Source of the DNA: Mugil cephalus
Lineage: Eukaryota; Chordata; Actinopteri; Mugiliformes; Mugilidae
Direction: 5' to 3'
Assembly: GCF_022458985.1 (NCBI RefSeq)
Contig: NC_061777.1
Location: 9,712,668 to 9,776,667 of the forward strand
DNA length: 64,000 nucleotides
The notes under the pieces are model-generated. The model did not search any database, had not been told where the DNA came from, and saw only the letters and a list, made by a program, of their open reading frames with translations. This document shows, piece after piece, positions 1 to 11,218 of the stretch; position 1 is the first letter of the stretch, and each line of letters opens with the position of its first letter. The position numbers and the translations under genes are program-made.

Positions 1-2813
1 GCCCCGGCTTCATCTCCGCTGCCTGAGCAGGATTGGGGAAGTCTGCCGAAGAGTTGCTGTTGACGCCGCTTTCCGAGTCAGACTGCTCCACCCTCTGGTA
101 GTCCGGCGTGTGATTCTTCTGACCGCCCGCAAAGATAGCTTTAACATTCTCCACCTCTGCTTGGGACACTAAGACGAGATCGTCCTCCCCAGGTTCAAGG
201 TAGGAGATGGCATCGCTGCTGTCTGGCGGCAGCGAGCGCAAGGTTCGAGAGATGACTGCAAAAATGCAGAAAAGGAAGACATTAAGCTCGGTCACAAAAA
301 TATATCAAATAAACAGACCTACGCTCAAAATGTTTAGTTTTTCTATCATTTTTACGATGACTTACTGGAGGACGGCGTGTAGAGTTCCTTCTTTTCAGCG
401 TTTCCACCGAATGGATTCACTGACGGGAAGATGATGAGACAGAAAGAGAGCAGGAACACCTGAAGGGCAAAGTCAATAAGAAAGAATTGAGGGAAAAAAT
501 ACACCACAGCGACAAAGAGCTTCATACTTTCTTTAAAAAAATATAAATAAATATCTAATATAGTCCACAAATTTACCATAACACAGGTGCTGGTTGTGCT
601 GGCCTTCATAGTTGACATCTTCACCATGGTCTGCAGTTTTCTCAGTTGCTCTATCAAGGACCTGTACGAAAGGAAAGGGTAAATTTGATGTGGCAGATTA
701 AAAAAAAAACTTGACTGGACATGTGTCACCACATATGAACACAGAAGAAGCGATATCTCGGGCTCCTTACATGTTCTGTTTCTGAAGCATTTGGACTTTC
801 TTCTGCAGTTCCAGGTTGTGTGCCGTGCAGATGGCAACCCTGTGGCAGACAATGGGTCAGTGATTAAATGATGCATCGAGTTTAAAATACGCAAGAGAGC
901 TGTTGATTGAAATGTGTTTTCACTGTGGTTTGTTGCACTATTGAGCTGTCGTCGTATGCCGACACATATTCCTGTATTTTTGACAACCCAGTTTTCAGTG
1001 GGCTGGGCTAAGAGCAACAAACACAAAAGTGATTTTACAGTTTAATTACCGCCTTTATGGCCTTTATGTTCCAACATAAAATGAACATAATAACAGCACC
1101 GAAGGAGGACTTAGTGCAGCTCGGTTAAATCAGAATGTAGTGGTGTTTTCCTAGTGTACCTAATGAACTGTGTGCATTCCTGTCTCTTTTGTCTCACCTG
1201 TTTTCCAGTCCGTCGACATACACTTTCTTCTTCTTGCGGCTCTCCTGTGCCGACTGCTTGTTGCGGATCTTCCTCCTGACCCTCTTCAAAGTCCTCTCCT
1301 CTGCCTGTTACAGAGCAGAGCGAGCTTTCACCACAATGTTGACGTGACAGACGCGTATATTAAACAGCCCCGAGAAGCTGTGCCACGGAAACACCAAACA
1401 GGAGCATGATAAATAGAAAACGAATCCTGGGGTAAATAAACTAAACACTGAGACAAAGACCTCAATATGTGTCCAAACTGTTACAACATTGTTGTAATTA
1501 CAACAAATTGAGCTCAAGAAAATACGGACTTAAACTGAAAATTACCTTTGTGAGAGGCATGTGGGAGGGAATGGTCGCACCCTCTTTTGCCAAAAGCCGC
1601 TTCTCCTCCTCGGTGAGCACAATCTCTTTAAACACGAACTATAGAGAGGAAAACAGACATAAGGCGCATATAATATATAAAAAACGACAATAACAAAGGA
1701 TGAATGATGCATGTCAGACAATACTGGCACATCGGCTGCAGTCTCTTTGGTCTAACCTGGTCTGTGTTGCTGGTCTGTGTTGAATCCTGTGTTGAATCTT
1801 CTATGGACAGAGTGCAGGGAAGCTCAGTGGTGACGTCCTCCTCCATGTCCTCAGTCACCAGGTCATCTGTCGCGAATAAATATTCATTTAAAACAAACTT
1901 TACCTGGTTTCTAACCTTATAGGCATGTCTCACATTTGCACAGCTCTTTCTTTTTTACTGTTTTTTATTTGTATTAGTGCCAAGATATGTTGTTTGCTGT
2001 GTTTGTTTTGTTAATTCTAATATGTTGTATTTTATTGCAATTGCCCATGTTGTACAAACAACACATACCCAGATCAATGAAGACATCAGTATCTGGCTTC
2101 TCTGCCCTCACGCTCTGCAGCATGTCCATGTCTCTCCCTCCGCTCTGCAGCAGAGAGTAGCTGTGGTCTGCCTGGACCGTCAAGGCCTCGAGGCTCTCAG
2201 TCTGCAGCTCTCCTGAAGTCAGGGCAGGGTCAGAGTGCACCGGGCTGGGCTGAGAGTAACTGGGACTGGGCACGATGTCGCTATCGCTGCCATTAGGACT
2301 TGGGCAACTCAGCAGATTGTTATTTCCTGTGCCGGTGCTGCTGTCGTCAGAAATGCCGCTGTCGCTGCCCAGGGGGGAATGAGAGGGACAGATGGCCTCC
2401 ATGTTGTCCTCTCCATCTAACAAGCTGGACAGGAAGTCTTCAGTATCCATACCTGTCAGCATCTGGGAGACAAAAGGCAATAAGATTGCCAAGGTTTTTA
2501 GTAGCTGTCTGATTGTGTAGTTTGTTTGGTATTGTTTCCATGGACATTTAGAGGTTAGGCACAAAAACAAATCATAAAACCAAAGCAACACAGAAGCATT
2601 TTAGGTCCTTCAAAAATAAGGTTATTATGTAGCTAACTTCATTTTAAGGTTATTTTTCCTAGCTTGTAAATGTAGTCTTACTTCTTGTTCAGACAGCCAG
2701 GATTCAATGAGCCCGTTCTCGTCTGGAAAAAAGGGCTCCGCAGATCCATCGTGGAACAGCAACCCTAAGAGGTCTGCTCCGTCCATATCTGGAAGTTCCT
2801 CAGCAACTGACAT
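1..2813 (-). CDS. creb3l3: creb3l3-type ER-bound bZIP transcription factor (C terminus cut by window edge)
   Basis: Nine coding exons with GT-AG borders and consistent phase: 2682-2813, 2069-2462, 1757-1866, 1546-1638, 1198-1304, 771-839, 577-661, 366-459 and 1-255 (open at the edge). They give about 446 residues. The start is the ATG directly after the acceptor at 2814. The acidic N-terminal activation region holds [16 protein letters not shown] and SDSGISDD. The bZIP basic region (about 250-275) contains [13 protein letters not shown] and is followed by a leucine zipper. One membrane span (about 329-346, [18 protein letters not shown]) follows, then SRTLRSL, which fits the RxxL site cut by site-1 protease in this family. 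Known role: held in the ER and cleaved in the Golgi, its N-terminal half enters the nucleus to drive hepatic acute-phase and lipid genes. The SDSGIS block and the span resemble CREB3L3 more than CREB3L1, L2 or L4. Fish have several paralogues (creb3l3a, b, l), and I cannot tell which this is. Confidence 0.83.
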
Positions 2814-4328
2814 CTGTAACAAAACAACATCAAGTTTAATGTTTTTAACCATAAAATCTTGGTTTGGATAATAGTGATTCTGATAAGTCTTGTACTATTT
2901 TCTGGAATACTGCATTGTCATTTTGTGATATAGTTCAGACTTTATTGGTCTCACAGTTGAGATTTAGCTGTAGAATAGTCACTAAATTAACTGTAAAAAT
3001 AATCTTTTTGGGTGTAATAAGACATTTCTCTGGCGAAAAAAAAAAAAATAACATTTCAAATTTGATTGTAGGCTTTTTGCCTGTTTTATGTGACAGTAAA
3101 TTCATATTGTTATTGACAGATTTCAGACTGTTGATTAGACAAAACAGGATTTTGAGAGGGATTATTATGCAGCTGCCATTTATGAAAATAACGATCAGTC
3201 ATAGCCATACAGTTAAATGATGCAATGCCATGAAATGATGTGGCAGTTATAGCTCACTAAAATGAGAAATGACTCTCAGTTCTTTCTTTTATTTTTAAAA
3301 CATTCTTTCGTATTGCTCTTGTTTTCACAGCACCAAACACCCAAGATGACATCCTCATATGTATGAGCATATCTATCAGATTCTCATTGTCAGCATCATT
3401 CCTATCCAGATAACTGTGATTGCTTGTCAGTGATCATATTGCACATTGCCAGCAGTCACACCCAAAATATCAATACATTTCATGCATAAGTTCAAGGTAC
3501 AGGGTTTATTAGCGTGGCATCCTCTTATCACACTGCTCTGATAGTGATAGTGAGGCTTCTACCATGATACAACAGGACAAAGGGGTGCCGTTGTTAATGA
3601 CGTGATGGTCTTGCAGTGAGCATCCACTCCACTCTACTGATGCATTGTTAGGTGGCGCTTTGTGCTTTGCCATGTGGACGCTGCTACAGGCGCATGTGCA
3701 TGCGTATATGCGATGGGAGCAAACAACTGGTCATATCTCGGCGTGTTGATAACAAATGCATACATATGCAAATGCATTTGCAACACGTATGTGAAGCAGC
3801 TCCGTATATTGCATCACCGGCAGCCATGCACCCCACCATGACCTCATCCTGTACTTGAGCACCGCCCCCTCCTCGCCTTTGTCACGGGACATGAACACAG
3901 TATCAAGTGTCAAAACAAATATGAAGCTTCATCCTTCGATTTGTGCCAAAAGTATGTGCACTGTTATTTAAAAAGGCCCAAGTTAAAAATTAAAATAAAA
4001 AACGAATGCAGGGTCCTCTTAATGAACAAAAATAAAACAAACAGTAACGTCTTGCAGCCTTTAAGACGTGAACGACCGATTTATGGAAGGAATTGACAAA
4101 AATAAAGCTTCTCTTTGTTTCATTTTAATAGGCTAAAATTTTTGATTGCACCATGTGTTGCAATAGCAGAAGTCAGGAGACGTCTTAGGCCAACACCGTC
4201 GAGTCAGCTACTAATGTTGGCCTAATAATCCTGTCATAATCTTCATGTACAGAGGGCGTGGTCCCTCGTGTATTTTAAACCCACTAAAAAGCATTAAAAG
4301 CATACGATATAGACAATGTGTTTCTTAC

Positions 4329-4560
4329 CGTTTCTTGACAGGAGACCGAATACCATTCGTGTGAGTGAGTCCGGATGTCTTTTCGGTTTCTCTTCTGAGC
4401 TTTTCTCTACTAGCACCACAGTCCACCGTCACAGCTCTTCCTCCTGAATGCCCCTTCCAACGAGGCAAAAATTGCGTCATCACGCAAAGGCGGATATGAG
4501 TACGTGTCTTCCAGGAAGTGTCTCTGGGCAGTGTAGTCCTTTGCTTTTCCGTACCTTACA
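4329..4560 (-). promoter_or_regulatory. creb3l3: creb3l3 5' UTR exon and promoter
   Basis: A consensus donor (CAAGAAACG then GTAAGA on the minus strand) ends at 4329. The acceptor just before the creb3l3 ATG at 2813 has no other obvious partner, so this is the likely noncoding first exon. Intron 1 (2814-4328) shows no coding sequence. The upstream GC-richer stretch holds a palindrome TTGCGT-CATC-ACGCAA (4472-4487), which contains the CRE/C-EBP hybrid site TGACGCAA, and a TTCCAGGAAG site near 4509-4519 suited to ETS or STAT factors. No TATA box is clear. The transcription start is not determined. Confidence 0.5.
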
Positions 4561-5819
4561 TTTTTTAACGAAATGCGACCAATACTAAATCAAAATAGCT
4601 ATTTTCTTTCATTTCATTCACCAAACATATAAAATAATATAATAAATAGCTGCCTGTAAAACGCTGAGTGTTTACTTTACCTTGCAGTCTGTATTTCAGC
4701 CTTTCAAAATGACATGGTGCAATAATTTGCAAATTTTTTAAAGTCCACATTTAATTGATATTAAAAAATTATGTAAAATTTTGATGTCATGTTTTGTTAT
4801 TTTTTGCTTTAAAATGAAATAAGACATTGATATACTATGCAACTATGCAATAAATAATTATTTAAATAATTAATTACAAAACAAACCTGAAAGCATCATA
4901 AAAGGAGAAGAAAAGTGTGTTTCATACTTTTATTTATTTCAATCAGCACATTAGCATGAACATGGCATCATATGATTAAAAATCCAACGACTGAATCTCA
5001 TACTGAAATTGTGTCAGTGATTTTGCCACACGAACCAATAACTCTTGTAGCTGGTATTTGGGTATTCATAGCTTAATGTCATTCACAGGCTTTTTTCAAG
5101 CCATGGGGAAAATAGTGAGGTATGTGAGGTCAACCGGTCTAACAGTAGGAACATCTCATAGAGATACGTAAGATGTGAAATCTCTATTTATAGCATCACA
5201 AACATTAAGGATTATAGGTAAACCAGTCCATCAGATCTCATCACATGTTAAAAAAAACACCTAAGGCATCGAAGAAAAGTGCAATTGAACATTAAAGACA
5301 GCACATTTCATGTATTGATTGCATGTTTCACCACTTTATCGCCTCAGCATAATGTCGTGGATTTCTACCTCTTTTCCTTTAGATTTATGCTACATTGATT
5401 TTCGCAGGATTTGTTGTTACAACACAACTGAGCATTGAATGGGTGTGAGCTACTGTATGTTGTAAATATCTGTCCTGTGTGACTGATGTAGCAAGACCTG
5501 TATGCCTACTAATCCTTACTATATTTAGTAAAATTAATTATACATCTCATATTGTTTCTAAATTATGAGAATCAGGGGTCCCCGCCCTGTCAGGAAAATG
5601 AAACAATAATAATAAGTGACTGGCAGCAACATTATTACTGAGACTAATTTTACTAACAAGGTACTTAAGAAATGCCTGATTTCAGGAGCTGAGTGTTATT
5701 TACCATGATTTCAAATATTACTGGACTGAAGAGCACTTTTTTGATTTCTAGTGGAATCCATGCAGTCTTCTCCCAGACTATGAAGTCAATTTATTTCTAG
5801 AGCAAAGCAGAGCATTTTG
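4561..5819. other. Intergenic DNA and nim1k 3' UTR
   Basis: AT-rich and without a supported coding exon. On the minus strand two overlapping AATAAA signals (read as TTTATT at 4929-4938) would end the nim1k transcript about 890 nt after its stop codon. The rest, up to the creb3l3 promoter, shows nothing recognisable. Confidence 0.5.
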
Positions 5820-8800
5820 TCACAGGATCACACAGAGTTTAGATGTGTGGCGTAAACTGCGGTACACTTTCAGCCGCTCCTTTTTACTTTTTGTCGACGG
5901 TCCGACAACCTGCGCGACCGCAGGAATGCTCTCCACGACCCGTCTCTTGTGAGCGCGGTGCAGCAGGATCCGATAGACCCCAGTGATGGAGCTCCTGCAG
6001 TCTTTCCCCTGGTTGTTGAGGATGTGTTCTGACGTGATTCCCAGCGTCTCCAGTGCTAGCTTCACCTCCATCTCCTCCTCCTCGAGTTCAGATGTGTCGC
6101 TCTCCGCTAGGTAGGATGGGTCGAGTTTAAAAGGCTCCATGGGGCGCGGGAAGTCCACGGGGAGCAGCCACTCACAGCCCATCATCTGCTCCACCGTACA
6201 GCGGTCAGATGGTACGGGCTGGAGGATCCCCCTGATCAGCCGCTGACATGCCTCGGGCACCCAGGTGGGCAGGACGTAGGCCCCTTCCATGATGCACCGC
6301 TTCAGTTTGGCCACAGTGTCTGCCCTGAACGGCATGGTCCCCGTCACCATGAAGAACAGCATCACCCCCAGGGCCCAGATGTCCACGTAGATGCCGACAT
6401 AGTGCTCATCGCGGAAGAGTTCAGGCGCAGCATAAGGTGGAGAGCCACAGAATGTGTTGAGTGTTTCGTCACGGCGGCTCAGCGTACTAAATCCAAAATC
6501 CCCTACTTTGACACACGAGCTGCTGGTGTAGAAGACGTTTTCTGCCTTCAAGTCACGGTGGATGATGTTGTTTTCGTGCTGCGGGAAAACAAGGAGGGAC
6601 TCAGTCATGCAAATATCACTCACTTGAACCCAAGTGAGCTGTTTCTGTAAATTCTACCTGACAGAATACCGTGAAACTGAATGTTTCTCCAGTTAAAAAT
6701 GACTTTATTTGGATGTTGAATCCAACACAAATCATTGTTGCAAGTATTTTCTTGTGAGATATCCCAATGATAATTTATTTTAGATCCAGAACAGATATTG
6801 TATATATTTCCACCATATTGTCCATTGAATTTACATATTCCAGAGTTTAAATGAATCTATTAATCTACTTTGTTAGTTTAGGATTTTGAATTCTAAGCCT
6901 CAGTTTATTCTCCCATTTACACTTAAAATAAGCTGGTCTTGACTAAGAATGAATGCCTAAAATGTAAATGCTGTGTATGAAAAGCAGCAGATCCAGCTCA
7001 GTGGGGTATAAACAGCCACAGACGTTGTCATATGAGATTAAATGGTTTAGAGGGCTGGATTAAATTTTAATGAACTCCATGGTTGATCCAGGTTACTGTG
7101 GTGGCAGACCAGACAGTGTAGGTTGTCATCTTCTGGGTCGTTTTAATTATCAGTGACAACACAACTATCACCGTTACATACCTAATAATAATAAATAAAT
7201 AAAAAAAATCGTAAGAACACACATACTGACCATGTGTTTAACAGCAGAGAGTATCTGGGCGAAGACAATCTTGCTATCAGTATCCGATAGTTTCCCTTCT
7301 GTAGTGATCTTGGTGTAGAGCTCCCCTCCGCCCGCGTACTCCATCACCAGGTGTAACCTTGACAAAGTCTCCACCACCTATGGAAGAGCGAGGCAGAGAA
7401 ATGCACTGAACTGATCACGAGAAGTCAGATTAGAGATAAATCAGCACGAGAGCACACGATATGAGTCAAACCTCGTAGAGTCGTATGATGTTTGGGTGGT
7501 GGAGCTTCTCCATGCTAGAGATCTCTCTGGACAGCAGCCTCTGGGTCTTCTGATCCAGCTTGGTTTTGTCTAAGATCTTTATGGCCACTTTGTCTAGTGA
7601 CGCAAAGGTAAAAGTTTGATGAAGGATCAGTTGCCTTCAGAAAAACTACTTTCTTGATTATCATCCCCCAGGGAGTCAGTTCATACCTCATCTTAAAAGT
7701 GAAATTTAATTTTGTAAAGGGAAAAGTGCTCTTTTATTCAGACATACTCTTTGTCATTCTGCAGTGACTCCACGTCTGAGCAGATATGCAGGATCAAACC
7801 GAGGTGAAGAGTCAAACTGCTTTGTCAAATTCAAACAACTGATATCTCGGCGGTATTCCTTTAAATGATTTATATGTAAAACAGACCACAGGTAACTGAA
7901 TACCGAAAAGTTCTTAAGTGGCAAAATGGTGTTGAGATATCTAATTGTGCTTCAGTATGCATTATTAAGGCCAGGGTGTATTGGGCTCCCTCTCAGCTGT
8001 GACATAGCTTTCAACAGGAGCATTCAAAATGCATTGCAGCTCATATTGTTTTTGACTAAATGACACCACTTAAACGCGCACACACATTTGCAAAGAACAG
8101 GAAAAAACACGCATACAGCAAAGAGCAGATAGCAAACCACAGGGTGTACACACACACACACACACACACAGCAACACACTCATTTTGCTCTCTCTCTTTA
8201 GCCTTTGATGAGGCATGCAACAATTTTAGCCGTCGCTAAGGAAACTGGAGATCTCTAATCAATCCATCTGTTCAAGGGCAGCAGACAGTGTGTCTCTTTG
8301 TGGCTGAATCAGCCCCCTGGTCGGGCATACATCACCTTGTTAGTGAATCGCTCTATGAGGACACACTTGTTAGCGTCGCTGTCCATTGACAGAAACAGCT
8401 TATCAACCACCTTATGACTTAAATCAAACAGGAAGCCAGAGAAAATGTGAGACTAATTCTTTTTTATTTCATTTTAGGATAAATGTCTTTGAACTTCCTT
8501 TCAGTAATGAGTCATGGTTCTATCAGCATCTAGTCGGCTTGTGCTTAGCTGATGTTTTCATTTGTCCCTGTGCAAATGTCAGCTCCATCTCACATATGTG
8601 AAAGCGTCGTTTACCTTTGGTGAGCGCATGGATTCCAAGCTTCACATGGGAGAAATTTCCACACCCAATCTCTCCGCGAATTTTGTAGAAGCCGATTCTC
8701 CTGCCCACTGTTAGCTCGCGAACCACCCTGCGACATAAGTACACAACAGAAGCTGTAATAATATACGTGATTTACTAAAGCAGAGCAACCACAGAAAAAG

Positions 8801-9186
8801 AAAACCTTCAACAGAAACATAATAAATCAGATTCATGAATGGATCATGACCACAAATGATGATCCGAGGCTCTACCTGTCATCCTGGCACATGTCCAGGT
8901 TAAGCCTCTCCAGCGGAGTGAGGCGGCGGACGGTTGCGCCCTCATCGTCCGTGTTGATGTCAGAGCTGTCCTGGCGGCTCCAGCGGGCGTACCTTTGGCC
9001 ACTCGCAACCACGGCCGTGCCTCCGACGGACCCCCCGACAGAGTCTCCATTAGACTCTCCGGTCTCTACCCCGGAAGCTGAGCTCTTCCCAGTGATGCCT
9101 GCTGCCCCCGAAGCCCGAGAGCCTGCTGCCCCTGCCCCAGCGGTAACCCCTTCTGGGCTGCTCTCGGCGGGGCAGACAGCGGTCAT
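5820..9186 (-). CDS. nim1k: NIM1 serine/threonine kinase (AMPK-related)
   Basis: Five coding exons: 8876-9186, 8615-8727, 7472-7593, 7231-7377 and 5820-6578. They sum to 1452 bp, 483 residues plus stop, somewhat longer than the human protein (436), mainly in the Ala/Gly/Ser-rich N terminus. The start MTAVCPAE follows an acceptor (CCCGCAG then GATG). The kinase domain has the glycine loop [14 protein letters not shown], the catalytic lysine in [11 protein letters not shown], the HRD loop [13 protein letters not shown], the DFG segment [10 protein letters not shown], the activation-loop Thr in [14 protein letters not shown] and the APE motif. The C terminus [14 protein letters not shown] matches the family end. 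All catalytic residues are present, so it should be active. Family knowledge: a soluble kinase of the AMPK branch, poorly understood. The neighbour znf131 also adjoins NIM1K in mammals. Confidence 0.95.
8148..8170. repeat. (AC)n microsatellite in nim1k intron
   Basis: About eleven AC dinucleotides lie in the intron between the second and third nim1k coding exons. The rest of that intron (7594-8614) shows nothing else clear. Confidence 0.9.
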
Positions 9187-9710
9187 CCTGCGGGGGACGC
9201 CCAGGGTGGAGTGGGCTTAGCTCATAGCTGGGAGTGATGTAGGACTGGATGGACAATAATAAAAAAAAAAAAAAAAAAATCTTCACTTTGCATTACATAT
9301 TTGAGACAAAATGTTTTTGAGCAGCACTCTTTAAGCACATTTTAAAATTAAAGTAAAACAAGTAAACAAGTTAGAAAACTGTCTAACAGCTGAATTTATG
9401 GGACGGCTTGGCAAGGTATAAAATGTGTTGTCACCCACAACATTAACATTAAGTGTATTTTTCTAACAACGTGAAAATAGGGATCTTTTGCTTTGCAGCA
9501 CATGAACATGTCATAGCTTTACCTCCAATTTTACAAAATGAGCACAATAGCTAAAATACAGTATTTACTTAAAACTAAATGAGAGCCAGGCATAAATCAA
9601 CATGATGTAAATTGTAAATGCAAGATAATCTCTGTGCAATACTATGCTGAACTGTCATAGATCCTAAGTAAAAGTTGAGTAAATGTATATGAAACAAAAC
9701 CTTGACTTAC

Positions 9711-9974
9711 CTTCAGACATGCCAGCCATTTAGAAGGTACATCGTTTTCAGTGCCCAAATATCATAACTATTCAGACAGCTGATTCGTTGAAAAGTTCTT
9801 ATGAATGAGCACTTCTGTGTTTCTCAACCAAACTGGTCCAAGCACATTCTTCATGGCTACAAGCACATGCTGCATCCACAATTTCCCAAGTCTCCCGCGC
9901 CTCAATCTGTCCTGGAGCTTGAAGCAGTTTATTGTCTCGTGGTTGATGTTTAAGTTTTTCCTCACTTGCAGTCG
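9711..9974 (-). other. nim1k: nim1k internal 5' UTR exon with upstream ORF
   Basis: The minus strand shows a long pyrimidine tract ending in TTCTTCAG (acceptor at 9975-9976) and a strong donor, TCTGAAG then GTAAGT (9705-9710). The enclosed 264 bp have no long coding frame in phase with nim1k, so this is read as a 5' UTR exon joined to the acceptor at 9188-9189. It contains ATG at 9729 (MAGMSE...), whose frame would end at a TGA overlapping the main start after splicing. Confidence 0.55.
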
Positions 9975-10126
9975 CTGAAGAAGAAAGAAAAAAAAAAGGG
10001 ATGAGCACAGAGATCAGGTGAACCATGCGTTATCAGATTCACGCTCGGCGTTGTCTCTTGCCGAAGAGGTCCGCAGAGCCTTAATGGACTCTTTTCAGTC
10101 TCCGGGGTATAAATATGCCGTGGGGT

Positions 10127-10172
10127 GAGGAGGAGGAGGAGGAGGAAGAGGAGGAGGGAAGAGGAGCAGGAC
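10127..10172. repeat. GAG-rich purine run
   Basis: Imperfect GGA/GAG triplet repeat on the plus strand with interruptions (GAAGAG, GGAAG). Confidence 0.8.
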
Positions 10173-10555
10173 AGGGGGGAGGTTGGAGGAGAGAGGCTGA
10201 ACAGGTGATAGTGTCAGTGCAGCCTTGTGCTGGTTAGTGAGACAACCTGGAGTGAAGCACAAGAGACATGCAAAACAAAAAGAAAAAGTATTTCAACGTT
10301 CACGATACCATTCATTTCTCCTTAACAACTCATTCATTTTATTCATTTTCTTTTTATGTTCATACCGTACCAAAGTCTGTCAGATTTGTTTTAATAGGTC
10401 AAGCAGCTGCGCACAATTATTTTGTTTTCCACTCTCTGCACAGAAGAGTTTGCGTGCACAGGTCAGCACAAGTGTTCCTGTGCAGCATGTGCTCAAGCGT
10501 CACCCTAATTCTTTCCTAATTTTCTACTTGAGTCCTGCTCCAAAGGGCGACTCGG

Positions 10556-10558
<3 letters not shown>

Positions 10559-10601
<43 letters not shown>

Positions 10602-10607
10602 GGGGGG
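10559..10607. repeat. (GT)n microsatellite followed by G run
   Basis: About twenty GT units run directly into eight or nine G residues. Confidence 0.95.
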
Positions 10608-10983
10608 CAGGTTGCCACGGGAACCAGAACAAACAAATCAAATGAGACCCTCGCCTCCTTCACACGTACAACCTGAAATACCTGCGTGATCAACTACCAT
10701 TGCAAATGGCAGGAGTATGAGTGATGAGAGTGTCACTCCCTCCTGTGTACTGTGTGTGCGAGTTTATAATCGTGTAATTAGGTGATAACTGCATGCTACT
10801 CAGAGAGCGAAGCCCTAACAACGTCCCGTGAGAAGAACAAAAAGAAAAGGTGAACCTGAGGTGAGAGTGAACCGCAGAAATGATTCAGATTCATTAAGTT
10901 GCTCTGATAATTGCGCTGAATTAATGCTTTTGTCCTTTTTTATTTATTTATTTATTTTTTATGATCAGAATTTGCCTGTGTTG

Positions 10984-11218
10984 GGCAGTACAGTAGTGAA
11001 GTGGTTAAACTCGTTTCCTCCCAGCAACAAGTGGGGAGCTTCTGGGGAGAATCCACATATTCTCCCTCTGCCGTCGTGGGTTTTTCCCAGGTGCCTCCGC
11101 CCCCCTCCCGCATTCCAAAGACTTACACGCTAGGTTAATTGGTGATTCTGAACTGGCAGAGGTGACAGCTGGGATAGGCTCCACTACGGGGCGGGAGGGG
11201 GACAATGAACGGATGCAT
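10984..11218 (+). repeat. Dispersed teleost repeat, plus-orientation copy
   Basis: Contains wording shared by a very common fish interspersed family: TGGTTAAACTCGTTTCC near the start, ATTCTCCCTCTGCCGTCGTG, CCTCCCGCATTCCAAAGAC, GGTTAATTGGTGATTCTGAA and GCTGGGATAGGCTCCA near the end. A second copy of the family lies in the opposite orientation at 54655-54910. I recognise it as the noncoding part of a fish retroelement but cannot name the family with certainty. Confidence 0.7.

Noticed and set aside
352-1026. 224-codon minus-strand frame at the left end
   Set aside because: It fuses creb3l3 exons with intron sequence in mixed frames; the splice-defined exons give the bZIP-membrane protein.
8846-9220. 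124-codon plus-strand frame in GC-rich DNA
   Set aside because: Antisense shadow of the first nim1k coding exon, whose minus-strand frame matches the NIM1 family.
9799-10026. 75-codon minus-strand frame starting like a signal peptide (MVHLISVLIPFFFLSSS)
   Set aside because: The hydrophobic start is a polypyrimidine tract ending in a splice acceptor at 9975; the rest is better explained as a nim1k 5' UTR exon.
10109-10116. TATAAATA as a core promoter
   Set aside because: No exon or coding frame can be linked to it on either strand, so it is mentioned only as a motif.
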